Origin: Solimonas sp.
GTDB lineage: Bacteria > Pseudomonadota > Gammaproteobacteria > Nevskiales > Nevskiaceae
Assembly: GCA_030149365.1 (NCBI GenBank)
Contig: JASBRP010000004.1
Location: 186,001-250,000, forward strand
Direction: 5' to 3'
Length of the DNA stretch: 64,000 nucleotides
Shown here: positions 8,196 to 16,479 of the stretch, in pieces
How positions within the stretch are numbered: position 1 is the first letter of the stretch
How the letters are laid out: every line of letters begins with the position of its first letter
Made by a program: the position numbers and the translations under genes
The notes under the pieces: model-generated
Database searches by the model: none
Seen by the model: the letters and a program-made list of their open reading frames with translations, nothing else
What the model was told of the DNA's origin: nothing

Positions 8196-9052
8196 GGGGT
8201 TGCTCCTGAAGCTTGCGGTTGTTGTGCCAGCCAGTCGGCGGTGCGGCGCCACAGCGTGTCGCGGTGGGCTTCGCGGAAATAGCCGAAGTGGCCGACGCCC
8301 TGCGTGAACTCGTCGCCGCGTCGCTCGATGCGTGCCTGGGGATAGTGGCGCAGCAGCGCCTCCACGGCGGCGCGAGGAGCGTAGTGGTCGTCGGGGAAAT
8401 TCCAGGCCAGGATCGGTGCGCGGATCTGGCCGTAGCCGGACAGGTCGAGCCCGTGCTCCGGCGTGAACAGGTAGTCGCGCGAGCGTGCCCAGCACGCCCA
8501 GCCGGCGGCGGCGCCAACCGGCAGGGCCGGCCCCTTGCCGAGGCCGAGCTTCGATTGCGCGACGCTGTCGCGGCCGCGCACGTTCCAGGGCACCAGTCCG
8601 TACCACAGCAACGCCAGCGCGGGACGCTGGCTCCAGGGGTAGTAGCGCAGGTGTGGCGCGGTGCCGGCCACGAAGACGGCGCCGCTGAGCTGTCGGGCCG
8701 ACGGCGCCAGGCCGGGAATCTGGCAGCCGATGCTGTGCCCGACCAGGAAGTGGCGCGGATTCACCGAGCGTGCGCGCTCCAGCAGCGCTTCCAGGTCCTG
8801 GCGGCCCCAGTCGGCCAGCGTCACCTTGCTGCCGCGCAATGCCGTGGCTGAGTCGCCGAAGCCGCGGTTGTCGCAGGTGATGACGTGGTGGCCCTGTGTC
8901 GCGAGCCAGCCGGCATACGCAGCGTAGAAGCCCTGCGGCACGCCCAGTGCGGCGGAGATCACCACCGCGCCGGCATCGCCGCCCGCGTATTCGCGGGCGG
9001 ACAGCGTCACGCCGTCGGCGCAGCGCAGGGACAGGGGAGTGGCCTGGATCAA
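8192..9052 (-). CDS. Alpha/beta hydrolase with GHSIG nucleophile elbow
   Basis: 286 residues. Ser in GHSIGC (about residue 106), Asp in the NFPDDHYAP block and His in GVGHFGYF form a plausible catalytic triad; the GHFGYFRE...LW C-terminus is typical of the YheT/YbgF-like predicted esterase group. It overlaps the neighbouring genes by 4 bases on both sides, so translation is coupled. Its pairing with a second, possibly inactive, hydrolase is notable. The substrate is unknown, probably an ester. Confidence 0.82.
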   Translation of the reverse strand: MIQATPLSLRCADGVTLSAREYAGGDAGAVVISAALGVPQGFYAAYAGWLATQGHHVITCDNRGFGDSATALRGSKVTLADWGRQDLEALLERARSVNPRHFLVGHSIGCQIPGLAPSARQLSGAVFVAGTAPHLRYYPWSQRPALALLWYGLVPWNVRGRDSVAQSKLGLGKGPALPVGAAAGWACWARSRDYLFTPEHGLDLSGYGQIRAPILAWNFPDDHYAPRAAVEALLRHYPQARIERRGDEFTQGVGHFGYFREAHRDTLWRRTADWLAQQPQASGATP

Positions 9053-9444
9053 GCGGAATCTCCGTTGGGGCCCCAGGCATGCAGGGCCAGGGCGATGAGC
9101 AGCAGCAGTGTAGCGAGCAGGTCGGCCAGCGCCACGCGGCGCAGCGGCGCGGTGAGCCCTTCCGATTGGGCGGCCAGCAACAGGAATCCACCCATGCTCA
9201 CCAGCCCCGCGATGATGGCGGCCACCTGCAGCTCGCGGCGGAAGGCGCCCGCGATCAGCAAGGCGCCGAGCAGGCCGAACAGCAGGGCGCGGTGGCGCAG
9301 CAGCAGTTCCAGCGAGGCATCACGCACCGGGATGCCGTAGAGCGTCTCGAGCCGGGCGGCGGACAGCAGCCCGGTCAGCGGCAGGAGATGCAGCACTCCG
9401 GCCGTGACCAGGCTGAAGCTCAGCAGGGCTTCAGGCCAGCGCAT
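9049..9444 (-). CDS. Small four-helix membrane protein
   Basis: 131 residues, almost entirely hydrophobic. About four membrane segments can be drawn (roughly 5-25, 52-68, 74-95, 104-123), with the loop following the first rich in Arg/Glu. It overlaps the downstream hydrolase by 4 bases and the upstream small membrane protein by 14, so it is part of the same operon. I do not recognise a specific family; DoxX-like or DUF-type membrane proteins have similar topology. Confidence 0.7.
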   Translation of the reverse strand: MRWPEALLSFSLVTAGVLHLLPLTGLLSAARLETLYGIPVRDASLELLLRHRALLFGLLGALLIAGAFRRELQVAAIIAGLVSMGGFLLLAAQSEGLTAPLRRVALADLLATLLLLIALALHAWGPNGDSA

Positions 9445-9745
9445 GGCGGGCCTTGGCGCCGCTGAACTGCCCCACCAGCAGGTACAGCAGCGGGCCGAAG
9501 GAGCCGGCGGCCAGGGTCAGCAGCACATAGGGCCAGGCGTTGCGGCCGCTGCGTCGCGCGTCGCCCACCATCCAGACCACGATCAGCAGGCAGGCGATGC
9601 CCAGGTCGGCCAGGGCCTGCCAGCCGGCGGTGTTCTGGAACAGGTTGGTGAAGATGCCGATGTAGCCGTGTTCGGCGATCGCCACCAGGCTCAGCGCGCC
9701 GAAGGCGGCGAAGAGGACGGCCAGCAGCAGGGTGTTGAGGTTCAT
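9431..9745 (-). CDS. DUF2834-like small membrane protein
   Basis: 104 residues from ATG 9745, preceded by AAGGAG at a 7-base spacing; an in-frame extension upstream lacks a ribosome-binding site. Three hydrophobic segments (about 4-22, 45-63, 71-90), with a conserved-looking FTNLFQNTAGWQALADLGIAC block and a DAR.SGRNAWPY loop, match DUF2834 proteins. The role is unknown. It is the first gene of the four-gene operon with two alpha/beta hydrolases. A palindromic AATTACCCC-type site lies 56 bases upstream. Confidence 0.7.
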   Translation of the reverse strand: MNLNTLLLAVLFAAFGALSLVAIAEHGYIGIFTNLFQNTAGWQALADLGIACLLIVVWMVGDARRSGRNAWPYVLLTLAAGSFGPLLYLLVGQFSGAKARHALA

Positions 9746-9802
9746 CGCAGTCTCCTTGGTCTTGGGAGGCTGCAGCTTCCCGCCGCGGGCGCGGCGTCTC
9801 AA

Positions 9803-9817
9803 TTACCCCTCAGGTAA
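9803..9817. promoter_or_regulatory. Imperfect palindrome TTACCCC-T-CAGGTAA upstream of the small membrane protein/hydrolase operon
   Basis: Lies at the 3' edge of the araC-type gene and 58 bases before the start at 9745. It resembles the perfect TTACCCCAGGGGTAA palindrome at 19983-19997 upstream of the XRE regulator. It could be an operator for that regulator, or coincidence. Confidence 0.35.
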
Positions 9818-10849
9818 TGACGCCGCCTTGCTGGCCAGCTGGATGCGGTAGTCGCGCGGGCTGCAGCCGGCGCGGCTGCGGAAGGCGCGGGTGAAGTTGG
9901 CGGTGTCGCGGAAACCCAGCGAATAGGCGATCTCGGTGATGCTGAGCACGCCGGACGCGAGACGCTCGCAGGCCATCTCATGCTGGATGCGCCCGGCCAG
10001 TTCGCGGTAGCTGGTGCCTTCGCGCTCGAGATAGCGGTTCAGGGTGCGGGTGGACAGGTTGAGCGCGCCGGCCAGCTCGGCCAGCGAGGGAACGCCGTCG
10101 CCGACTTCCCGCAGCGTCATCGCCACCCAGTCGGCGAACTGGCGCACGTCGGTGACCTGCTGCACCAGCTCGCGGCAGCGTTCCTCCGCCACCTTGAGGG
10201 CATTGGCGTCGGCCATCGCGATCGGGTAACGCCGGAAGTCGACGTTGAACTGCAGCCGCACGCTGGGCTCGCGATCGGTGCCGAACGTGCAGTGCAGGTC
10301 GCGGATCTCGGTGTAGCGATGCAGGTGCGCGGGCTCGGCGATGGTCAGGTACATGCGGCAGGGGATGCGCGAGCCGACCATGTCGTGCACGTCGCGCAGC
10401 GAGGCCATGGCGATCGTCTCGATGTGGAAGGACAGGCACTGGTGGCCCATGGCGGCCGTCGGCGTGAACAGCAGCTCGCCGTGCTCGGGACCGCTGGAGT
10501 AGCGCATGCGGAAGCTCGGCAGCACCAGCCGGAAATAGCGTGCGACGAAATGCATCGCGTGCTCCACCGTGGGGCTGTTGACCATGCCGAAGCCGACGAT
10601 GCTGTGCGAGCTCACCGTCAGCAGCTTGCCGAGCTCGAAGCCGAGATCGCTGCGTCCGCTGGCCTGCACCGCGCGCGCGATGATCTGTTCCACCTGCGAG
10701 AAGTACAGCGTGGCGTCGGGCTGCTCCAGCGCGGCCACCGGCAGGGACAGGTCGCGCAGCAGATCGCGCATGTCAATGCCCTGGCGTGCCAGCACTTCCT
10801 GCAATCGCATGTAGTACCGCGCTGGCACGCGCAGTTCCTGCCTGGCCAT
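9803..10849 (-). CDS. AraC family regulator with N-terminal arabinose-binding-like domain (AlkR/OruR type)
   Basis: 348 residues from ATG 10849 (AGGAG five bases upstream). The long N-terminal part matches the Arabinose_bd domain of OruR/AlkR-type regulators; the C-terminal 90 residues hold two AraC helix-turn-helix motifs (SLAELAGALNLSTRTLNRYL and ITEIAYSLGFRDTANFTRAF). It is divergent from the alkane hydroxylase at 10962. AraC proteins of this layout activate alkane monooxygenase genes in Acinetobacter (AlkR), so it is the likely activator of alkB here. A TGTC-N7-GACA dyad lies at 10871-10885 between the genes. Confidence 0.88.
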   Translation of the reverse strand: MARQELRVPARYYMRLQEVLARQGIDMRDLLRDLSLPVAALEQPDATLYFSQVEQIIARAVQASGRSDLGFELGKLLTVSSHSIVGFGMVNSPTVEHAMHFVARYFRLVLPSFRMRYSSGPEHGELLFTPTAAMGHQCLSFHIETIAMASLRDVHDMVGSRIPCRMYLTIAEPAHLHRYTEIRDLHCTFGTDREPSVRLQFNVDFRRYPIAMADANALKVAEERCRELVQQVTDVRQFADWVAMTLREVGDGVPSLAELAGALNLSTRTLNRYLEREGTSYRELAGRIQHEMACERLASGVLSITEIAYSLGFRDTANFTRAFRSRAGCSPRDYRIQLASKAASLPEG

Positions 10850-10961
10850 GGGGGCTCCTACCGGGGGTCCTGTCTCATTATGACAACAACATGGCGCAAA
10901 AAGACAAGAACGGGTGGGTAGGCACGGGCAGCATGCACGCCGTCTGGAGGAAGTTATAAAA
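10850..10961. promoter_or_regulatory. Divergent araC/alkB promoter region
   Basis: 112 bp. It contains a TGTC-N7-GACA dyad at 10871-10885 and an A-rich stretch to 10913. GGAGG at 10946-10950 is the alkB ribosome-binding site, spaced 11 bases from the ATG by an A/T-rich run. I could not assign convincing -35/-10 hexamers. Confidence 0.5.
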
Positions 10962-12365
10962 ATGAATACGTTCGAAACGACGATGGGAGAAACCGCCAGC
11001 TGGCGCGACGGCAAGCGCTGGTGGTGGCTGCTGAGCCCGGCGCTGCCGCTGCTGGGCGCGGTGTCGGTGCTGGGTGTGATGCTGGGCGGCAACAGCCTGC
11101 TGCTGTGGCTGATGCCGGTGGTGTTCTACGGCCTGGTGCCGTTCCTGGACTGGCTGATCGGCACCGATCCGGTGAACGCGCCGGAGTCCGCCGTCGCCGC
11201 CCTGGATCGCGACACCTACTACCGCCGCATCGTCTACGCCTACATCCCCAGCCAGTACGTCGCGACGATCCTCGGTGCCTGGCTCGCCGCCAACGGCGGC
11301 CTGGCCGCCTGGGAACTGGTGGGCCTGGTGGTCACCGTCGGCATGACCAACGGCGTGGGCATCAACACCGCGCACGAACTGGGCCACAAGACCAATTCGC
11401 TGGAGCGCTGGCTGGCCAAGATCACGCTGGCGCCGGTGGCCTACGGCCACTTCTGCATCGAGCACAACAAGGGCCACCACAAGAACGTCGCCACCCAGGA
11501 AGATCCGGCCAGCTCGCGCATGGGCGAGAGCTTCTGGGCCTTCCTGCCGCGCACCGTGATCGGCAGCATCCGCTCGGCCTGGGGCATCGAGGCCACGCGC
11601 CTGGCGCGCAGCGGCAAGGGCGCCTGGACCCTGGGCAACGAGAACCTGCAGGCCTGGGCCATGACCGTGCTGATGTTCGGCGCGCTCACCCTGTGGCTCG
11701 GCCCCTGGGCGCTGCTGTTCCTGGTGGCGCAGGCCGCCTACGGCGCGACCCTGCTGGAAGTGGTGAACTACCTGGAGCACTACGGCCTGCTGCGCCTGCG
11801 CGACGCCAATGGCCGCCCCGAGCGCTGTCAGCCGCGCCACTCCTGGAACAGCAACCACGTCGTCACCAACCTGTTGCTGTACCAGCTGCAGCGCCACTCC
11901 GATCACCATGCCAATCCCACGCGTCGCTACCAGGGCCTGCGTCACTTCGACGATAGCCCGCAGCTGCCCTCGGGCTATGCCGCGATGGTGCTGATCGCCT
12001 ACTTCCCGCCGCTGTGGTTCCGCCTGATGGACCCGCGGGTGGTGGCCCACCACGGCGGTGACCTCACCCGCGCCAACCTGCAGCCCTCGCGGCGCTGGCA
12101 GCTGCTGGACCGCTGGATGGGCCGCTCGGTGGCGGACCGCGACCGCGGGCCGCCGCTGCTCGGTGCTGCACCCGCGGCGCAGGCGCAGGCGCAGGTCCAG
12201 GCGGCAGCGCGATACCAGTGTCCCAACTGCCGTTTCATCTACGACGAAAGGCTCGGGTACCTGCCCGAGGGCTTCCCGCCAGGTACGCCCTGGGCGCGGT
12301 TGCCGGCGGACTGGAGCTGTCCGCACTGCGCCGTCCGCGACAAGCCGGACTTCGCTCCGCTCTGA
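10962..12365 (+). CDS. alkB: AlkB-type alkane 1-monooxygenase with fused C-terminal rubredoxin
   Basis: 467 residues. All diiron histidine boxes are present: HELGHK (138-143), EHNKGHHKNVA (167-177), LEHYG (271-275) and QRHSDHHANPTRRYQ (310-324). About six membrane segments precede and surround them. After an Ala/Gln linker (401-416) comes a complete rubredoxin with CPNC (420-423) and CPHC (453-456). It should hydroxylate medium or long n-alkanes to 1-alkanols at the inner membrane, with the electron donor covalently attached. No rubredoxin reductase is in the window. AlkB-rubredoxin fusions are known in actinobacteria and some proteobacteria but are a minority architecture. Confidence 0.95.
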   Translation: MNTFETTMGETASWRDGKRWWWLLSPALPLLGAVSVLGVMLGGNSLLLWLMPVVFYGLVPFLDWLIGTDPVNAPESAVAALDRDTYYRRIVYAYIPSQYVATILGAWLAANGGLAAWELVGLVVTVGMTNGVGINTAHELGHKTNSLERWLAKITLAPVAYGHFCIEHNKGHHKNVATQEDPASSRMGESFWAFLPRTVIGSIRSAWGIEATRLARSGKGAWTLGNENLQAWAMTVLMFGALTLWLGPWALLFLVAQAAYGATLLEVVNYLEHYGLLRLRDANGRPERCQPRHSWNSNHVVTNLLLYQLQRHSDHHANPTRRYQGLRHFDDSPQLPSGYAAMVLIAYFPPLWFRLMDPRVVAHHGGDLTRANLQPSRRWQLLDRWMGRSVADRDRGPPLLGAAPAAQAQAQVQAAARYQCPNCRFIYDERLGYLPEGFPPGTPWARLPADWSCPHCAVRDKPDFAPL

Positions 12366-12417
12366 ACTGGCCCGGGCGGCATGGCCGCCCACACCCGACA
12401 CCATCTGAGGTCCTTCC

Positions 12418-15009
12418 ATGCACGATTCACGTAGCGCATTCGCGCAGGCGTTTGTTCGCCTGACGGAACCGCTGATCTTCAGCCGCCGCCGCCTGACGCT
12501 GGCCGTCCTGGCCGTCATCACCGTGTTCCTGGGCTGGCAGGCCACGCACCTGCGCGTCGAAACCGGTTTCGACAAGCAGCTGCCGTTGGGCCATCCCTAC
12601 ATCGGCGTCTACAAGCAGTACCAGAAGGAATTCGGCGGCGCCAACGTCACGCTGGTGGCGCTGCGCCAGAAGGAAGGCGACATCTACAACGCCGACTTCA
12701 TGCGCACCCTGCGTGCGCTGACCGACGCGGTGTACTTCACGCCGGGTATGGACCGCGCGCGCGTCAGTTCCATCTTCACGCCGGACGTGCGCTACCTGGA
12801 GGTCGTGGAAGGCGGCTTCGCCGGCGGCAACGTCGTGCCGGCAGACTTCCAGCCGACGCCGGAGTCGTTGCAGCGCGTGCGCGCCAACGTCGACAAGGCC
12901 GGCATCGTCGGGCGCCTGGTGGCCAACGACCATGGCGGTGCCATGGTGTTCTCCGAGCTGCTGGAGCGTGACCCGGTCAGCGGCGTGAAGCTCGACTACA
13001 TCGACACCGCCCACCGCCTGGAAGACGTGCGCGGCCGCTTCACCAGCCCCAAGCTCTACGAATACCACCTCAAGTCCGCGGCGCCGCCGCTGGCGGCCGG
13101 AGCCCTGGTCGGCAGCGCCTACAGCGATCCGCGCGGGCTGCTGTTCGCGCTCAAGAGCGTCGACGCGGCTCCGGGCGAAGATGGCGTGGCGCGCAGCTTC
13201 CGCGGCTACCAGCTCGACGTGAAGGAAGTCGCCAACCCGGACTACAACCCGGGCATCGAAGTGCACATCATCGGCTTCACCAAGGCCGTGGGCGACATCG
13301 CCGACAGCGCCATCGAGGTGTTCAGCTTCTTCGGCCTGACCGTGCTGCTGGTCTGGCTGCTGCTGTGGCGCTACTGCGGCTCACCCAAGGTGGCGCTGCT
13401 GCCGCTGGCCTGCGGCGTGCTTGCCGTGATCTGGGAGCTGGGCCTGCTGCACATGGTCGGCCTGGCGCTGGACCCCTTCGCGGTGCTGATGCCCTTCATC
13501 GTGCTGGCCATCAGCACCTCGCACGGCATCCAGATCACCAGCTTCTGGCTCAACGAAGTAGCCGATAACGGCCTGCCGCCGCTGGAAGCCGCGGTGGCCA
13601 CCTACCGCCGACTGGTCATCCCCGGCCTGTCGGCGCTGGCCACCAATTTCATCGGCTTCGGCACGATCCTGCTGATCCCCATCGACATCATCCGCGAGAT
13701 GGCGATCAACGCCATGCTCGGCCTGATGGCGATCGTGCTGTGCAAGAAGATGCTGCTGCCCTGCCTGCTGACCTTCGCCACGGTGAAGGACCCGGTGAAG
13801 TTCCGCGCCCACCAGAAGGCACGTGACCGCCAGTTCGCCCCGATCTGGCGCATGCTGTCGGGCCTCACCGCCAAGCCGGTGGCCGCCGTGGTGCTGGTGG
13901 CTGCCGCTGCGCTGTGGGGCTGGGGCGAGTGGGTGGCGCGCGATCTGAAGATCGGCGAGCTGCACGCTGGTGTGCCCGAGCTGCGCCCGGATTCGCGCTA
14001 CAACCTGGACTCCGCCGCCGTGGTGCGTGATTTCTCCATCGGCGTGGACGTGCTCAAGGTGGTGGCCGAGGGCAAGACCGACGGTTGCATCGACCACTCC
14101 ATCGTGTCGCTGATGGATCGCTTCGCCTGGCGCATGGAGAACACGCCGGGCGTGCAGTCCACGCTGTCGCTGCCCAAGCTGCAGCAGAAGGTGTTCAACA
14201 GCTACAGCGAGTCGAACCCCAAGTTCAACACGCTGCCGCGCGAGAGCGGCGCGCTGGTGATCACCGTGCAGCCCTTCCCCAGCTCCACCGGCCTGCTCAA
14301 CGAGGACTGCAGCGCCATGCCGGTGCTGGTCTTCACCCGCGACCACAAGGCCGAGACCATCGACACCATCGTGGCGGCGGTCAACCAGTTCGTCTCCGAG
14401 CTGCCGGAGGACGCGCCGGTCAAGTTCCGCCTGGCCACCGGCAACGTCGGCGTGATGGCCGCGGCCAATGACGTCATCAAGGACACCGAGTTCTCGGTGC
14501 TGCTGTGGCTGTTCGTGGGCATCGGCATCTGCGTGCTCGCCTCGTTCCGCAGCATCGCCGGCCTGGTCTGCGTGCTGGTGCCGCTGGCGCTGGTGCACGT
14601 GGCGTCCTACGCGGTGATGGTCTACCTGGAGATCGGCATCAAGATCTCCAACCTGGCGGTGGCGGCCTTCGCCGCCGGCATCGGCGTGGACTACGGCATC
14701 TACATCTATTCGGTGCTGGAGGAGAACGTCCTGCAGAAGCGCATGAAGCTGCGCGAAGCCTACGAGAACACCCTGCACCAGACCGGCAAGGCGGTGATCT
14801 TCACCGCGCTGACGCTGGCGGCCACGGTCTGCACCTGGCTGTTCTCCGGCCTGCAGTTCCAGGTCGACATGGGAATCCTGCTGACGATGATGTTCGTCGC
14901 CAACGCCGTGGCAGCCGTGGTGCTGTTGCCCGCCTTCGCCGCATTCCTGCTGCGGCCCCCCACCGATGCCGCGGGTGCGGCACCCGTGGCCAGCCCGCAA
15001 GTGAATTGA
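12418..15009 (+). CDS. RND superfamily exporter, MMPL/HAE3-like
   Basis: 863 residues with two repeats, each of one N-terminal membrane helix, a large periplasmic loop and a cluster of about five helices (near 300-460 and 690-845). This is the fold of hopanoid/HpnN- and MMPL-like RND proteins. It follows alkB after 52 bases and precedes DUF1329, DUF1302 and YCF48-like genes. This set recurs in hydrocarbon- and steroid-degrading proteobacteria. A role in moving hydrophobic compounds across the envelope is inferred, not shown. Confidence 0.85.
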   Translation: MHDSRSAFAQAFVRLTEPLIFSRRRLTLAVLAVITVFLGWQATHLRVETGFDKQLPLGHPYIGVYKQYQKEFGGANVTLVALRQKEGDIYNADFMRTLRALTDAVYFTPGMDRARVSSIFTPDVRYLEVVEGGFAGGNVVPADFQPTPESLQRVRANVDKAGIVGRLVANDHGGAMVFSELLERDPVSGVKLDYIDTAHRLEDVRGRFTSPKLYEYHLKSAAPPLAAGALVGSAYSDPRGLLFALKSVDAAPGEDGVARSFRGYQLDVKEVANPDYNPGIEVHIIGFTKAVGDIADSAIEVFSFFGLTVLLVWLLLWRYCGSPKVALLPLACGVLAVIWELGLLHMVGLALDPFAVLMPFIVLAISTSHGIQITSFWLNEVADNGLPPLEAAVATYRRLVIPGLSALATNFIGFGTILLIPIDIIREMAINAMLGLMAIVLCKKMLLPCLLTFATVKDPVKFRAHQKARDRQFAPIWRMLSGLTAKPVAAVVLVAAAALWGWGEWVARDLKIGELHAGVPELRPDSRYNLDSAAVVRDFSIGVDVLKVVAEGKTDGCIDHSIVSLMDRFAWRMENTPGVQSTLSLPKLQQKVFNSYSESNPKFNTLPRESGALVITVQPFPSSTGLLNEDCSAMPVLVFTRDHKAETIDTIVAAVNQFVSELPEDAPVKFRLATGNVGVMAAANDVIKDTEFSVLLWLFVGIGICVLASFRSIAGLVCVLVPLALVHVASYAVMVYLEIGIKISNLAVAAFAAGIGVDYGIYIYSVLEENVLQKRMKLREAYENTLHQTGKAVIFTALTLAATVCTWLFSGLQFQVDMGILLTMMFVANAVAAVVLLPAFAAFLLRPPTDAAGAAPVASPQVN

Positions 15010-15047
15010 GTTGTCCCCCTTACAGACCTGACAGAGGAGAAATCGAG

Positions 15048-16403
15048 ATGAAGATGCGAATGCTCGCCATCGTGGCGCTGGCGGCCGCGCTGCCATCGGT
15101 GGCGCTGGCCAAGGTGTCCGCCGAAGAGGCGGCCAAGCTGGGCAAGGAGTTGACCCCGGTCGGCGCCGAACGCGCCGGCAACAAGGACGGCACCATCCCC
15201 GAGTGGAAGCCCGCCAAGCAGTCCGGTGCGCTGAAGGGGCAGTTCCCCTCCGATCCGTCGATCGAAGGCGAGAAGCCGCTGTTCACGATCGACGCCAAGA
15301 ACCAGGCGAAGTACGCCGAGAAGCTCACCGAGGGCCACAAGGAGCTGCTCAAGCGCTTCCCGGCCAGCTACAAGCTCAACGTCTATCCCAGCCACCGCAA
15401 GGTGAACTTCCCCGAGAAGGTGCTGGCCGAGACCGTGAAGAACGCCACCCGCGCCGAACTGGAAGGCGTGGACAACCCCAAGGGCGCCTACGTCGGCTTC
15501 CCGTTTCCGATCCCGCGCTCCGGTGCCGAGCCGATCTGGAACCACCGCGTGAAGTGGCGTGGCGACGCGCTGCGTCGCTACAACAACCAGATGATCGTGC
15601 AGCAGGACGGCAAGTTTACGCTGACCAAGATCGTCGAGGACGTGAAGTTCTATTACGCCAACGTCGGCAACGCGAACCCGCCGGAGCTGAAGCCGGGCAC
15701 GGACTTCCTGCGCTACCTGTCGGAGACGATCTCGCCGCCGCGTATCGCCGGCACCTTCATCCTGGTGCACGAGAAGGCGGGCTTCGGCTCGGAAGGCCGC
15801 GCCGCCTGGCTGTATGCGCCGGTGCTCAAGCGCATCCGCCGCGCCCCCGCGGTCTGCTGCGACAACCCGTACGAAGGCACCGATGGCCACCAGTTCTACG
15901 ACCAGGTGGACATGTACAACGGCGTGCTGGAGCGCTTCACCTGGAAGCTCGTAGGCAAGAAGGAGATGTACATCCCGTACAACGCCTATCGCATCGCCGG
16001 CAACAAGACCAAGTACGCCGACATCGCGCGTCCCAACCACATCAACCAGGACCTGCCGCGCTACGAGCTGCACCGCGTCTGGGTGGTGGAGGCCGACAAC
16101 AAGCCGGACCAGCGCCACACCTTCAAGAAGCGCCGCATCTACCTGGATGAGGACAGCTGGAACATCGTCGCCATCGACGACTACGACCAGCAGGGCAAGC
16201 TGATGCAGTTCCAGGAAGGTCACCTGGTGCCGTACTTCAACATCCTGGCAGCGACCACCCAGCCGGAAGTGATCTATCACCTCAACTCCGGCCGCTACTT
16301 CGTCACCGCGATGATCAACGAAGACCAGCCCTACGACGCGACGGTGTCCTTCACCGACAGCACGTTCGAGGCCGAGACGGTGCAGAAGCGCACGTCCAAG
16401 TAA
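15048..16403 (+). CDS. DUF1329 family secreted protein
   Basis: 451 residues from ATG 15048, preceded by an AGGAG-like site. A signal peptide of about 22 residues ends after ALA. The rest is soluble and rich in beta-strand patterns, with the ILVHEKAG, AWLYAPVLKRIRRAP and DDYDQQGKL blocks of DUF1329. The family shares the LolA/LolB-like fold and is typically paired with DUF1302 porins, as here. Lipophilic cargo carriage in the periplasm is likely but inferred. A perfect 11-bp GC hairpin follows at 16410-16435. Confidence 0.88.
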   Translation: MKMRMLAIVALAAALPSVALAKVSAEEAAKLGKELTPVGAERAGNKDGTIPEWKPAKQSGALKGQFPSDPSIEGEKPLFTIDAKNQAKYAEKLTEGHKELLKRFPASYKLNVYPSHRKVNFPEKVLAETVKNATRAELEGVDNPKGAYVGFPFPIPRSGAEPIWNHRVKWRGDALRRYNNQMIVQQDGKFTLTKIVEDVKFYYANVGNANPPELKPGTDFLRYLSETISPPRIAGTFILVHEKAGFGSEGRAAWLYAPVLKRIRRAPAVCCDNPYEGTDGHQFYDQVDMYNGVLERFTWKLVGKKEMYIPYNAYRIAGNKTKYADIARPNHINQDLPRYELHRVWVVEADNKPDQRHTFKKRRIYLDEDSWNIVAIDDYDQQGKLMQFQEGHLVPYFNILAATTQPEVIYHLNSGRYFVTAMINEDQPYDATVSFTDSTFEAETVQKRTSK

Positions 16404-16409
16404 GAAGAC

Positions 16410-16435
16410 GGGGCGGCGGCTCGTGCCGCCGCCCC
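16410..16435 (+). other. Strong intergenic hairpin between DUF1329 and DUF1302 genes
   Basis: An 11-bp perfect stem (arms 16410-16420 and 16425-16435, loop TCGT) right after the DUF1329 stop codon. Only a short mixed tract (ACTTTCT) follows. It may be a partial terminator or an mRNA-stability element setting the ratio of the two products. Confidence 0.6.
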
Positions 16436-16479
16436 ACTTTCTCCCCCCAATAGAAGCGTCCGTGCAGGAGATCACGAAG

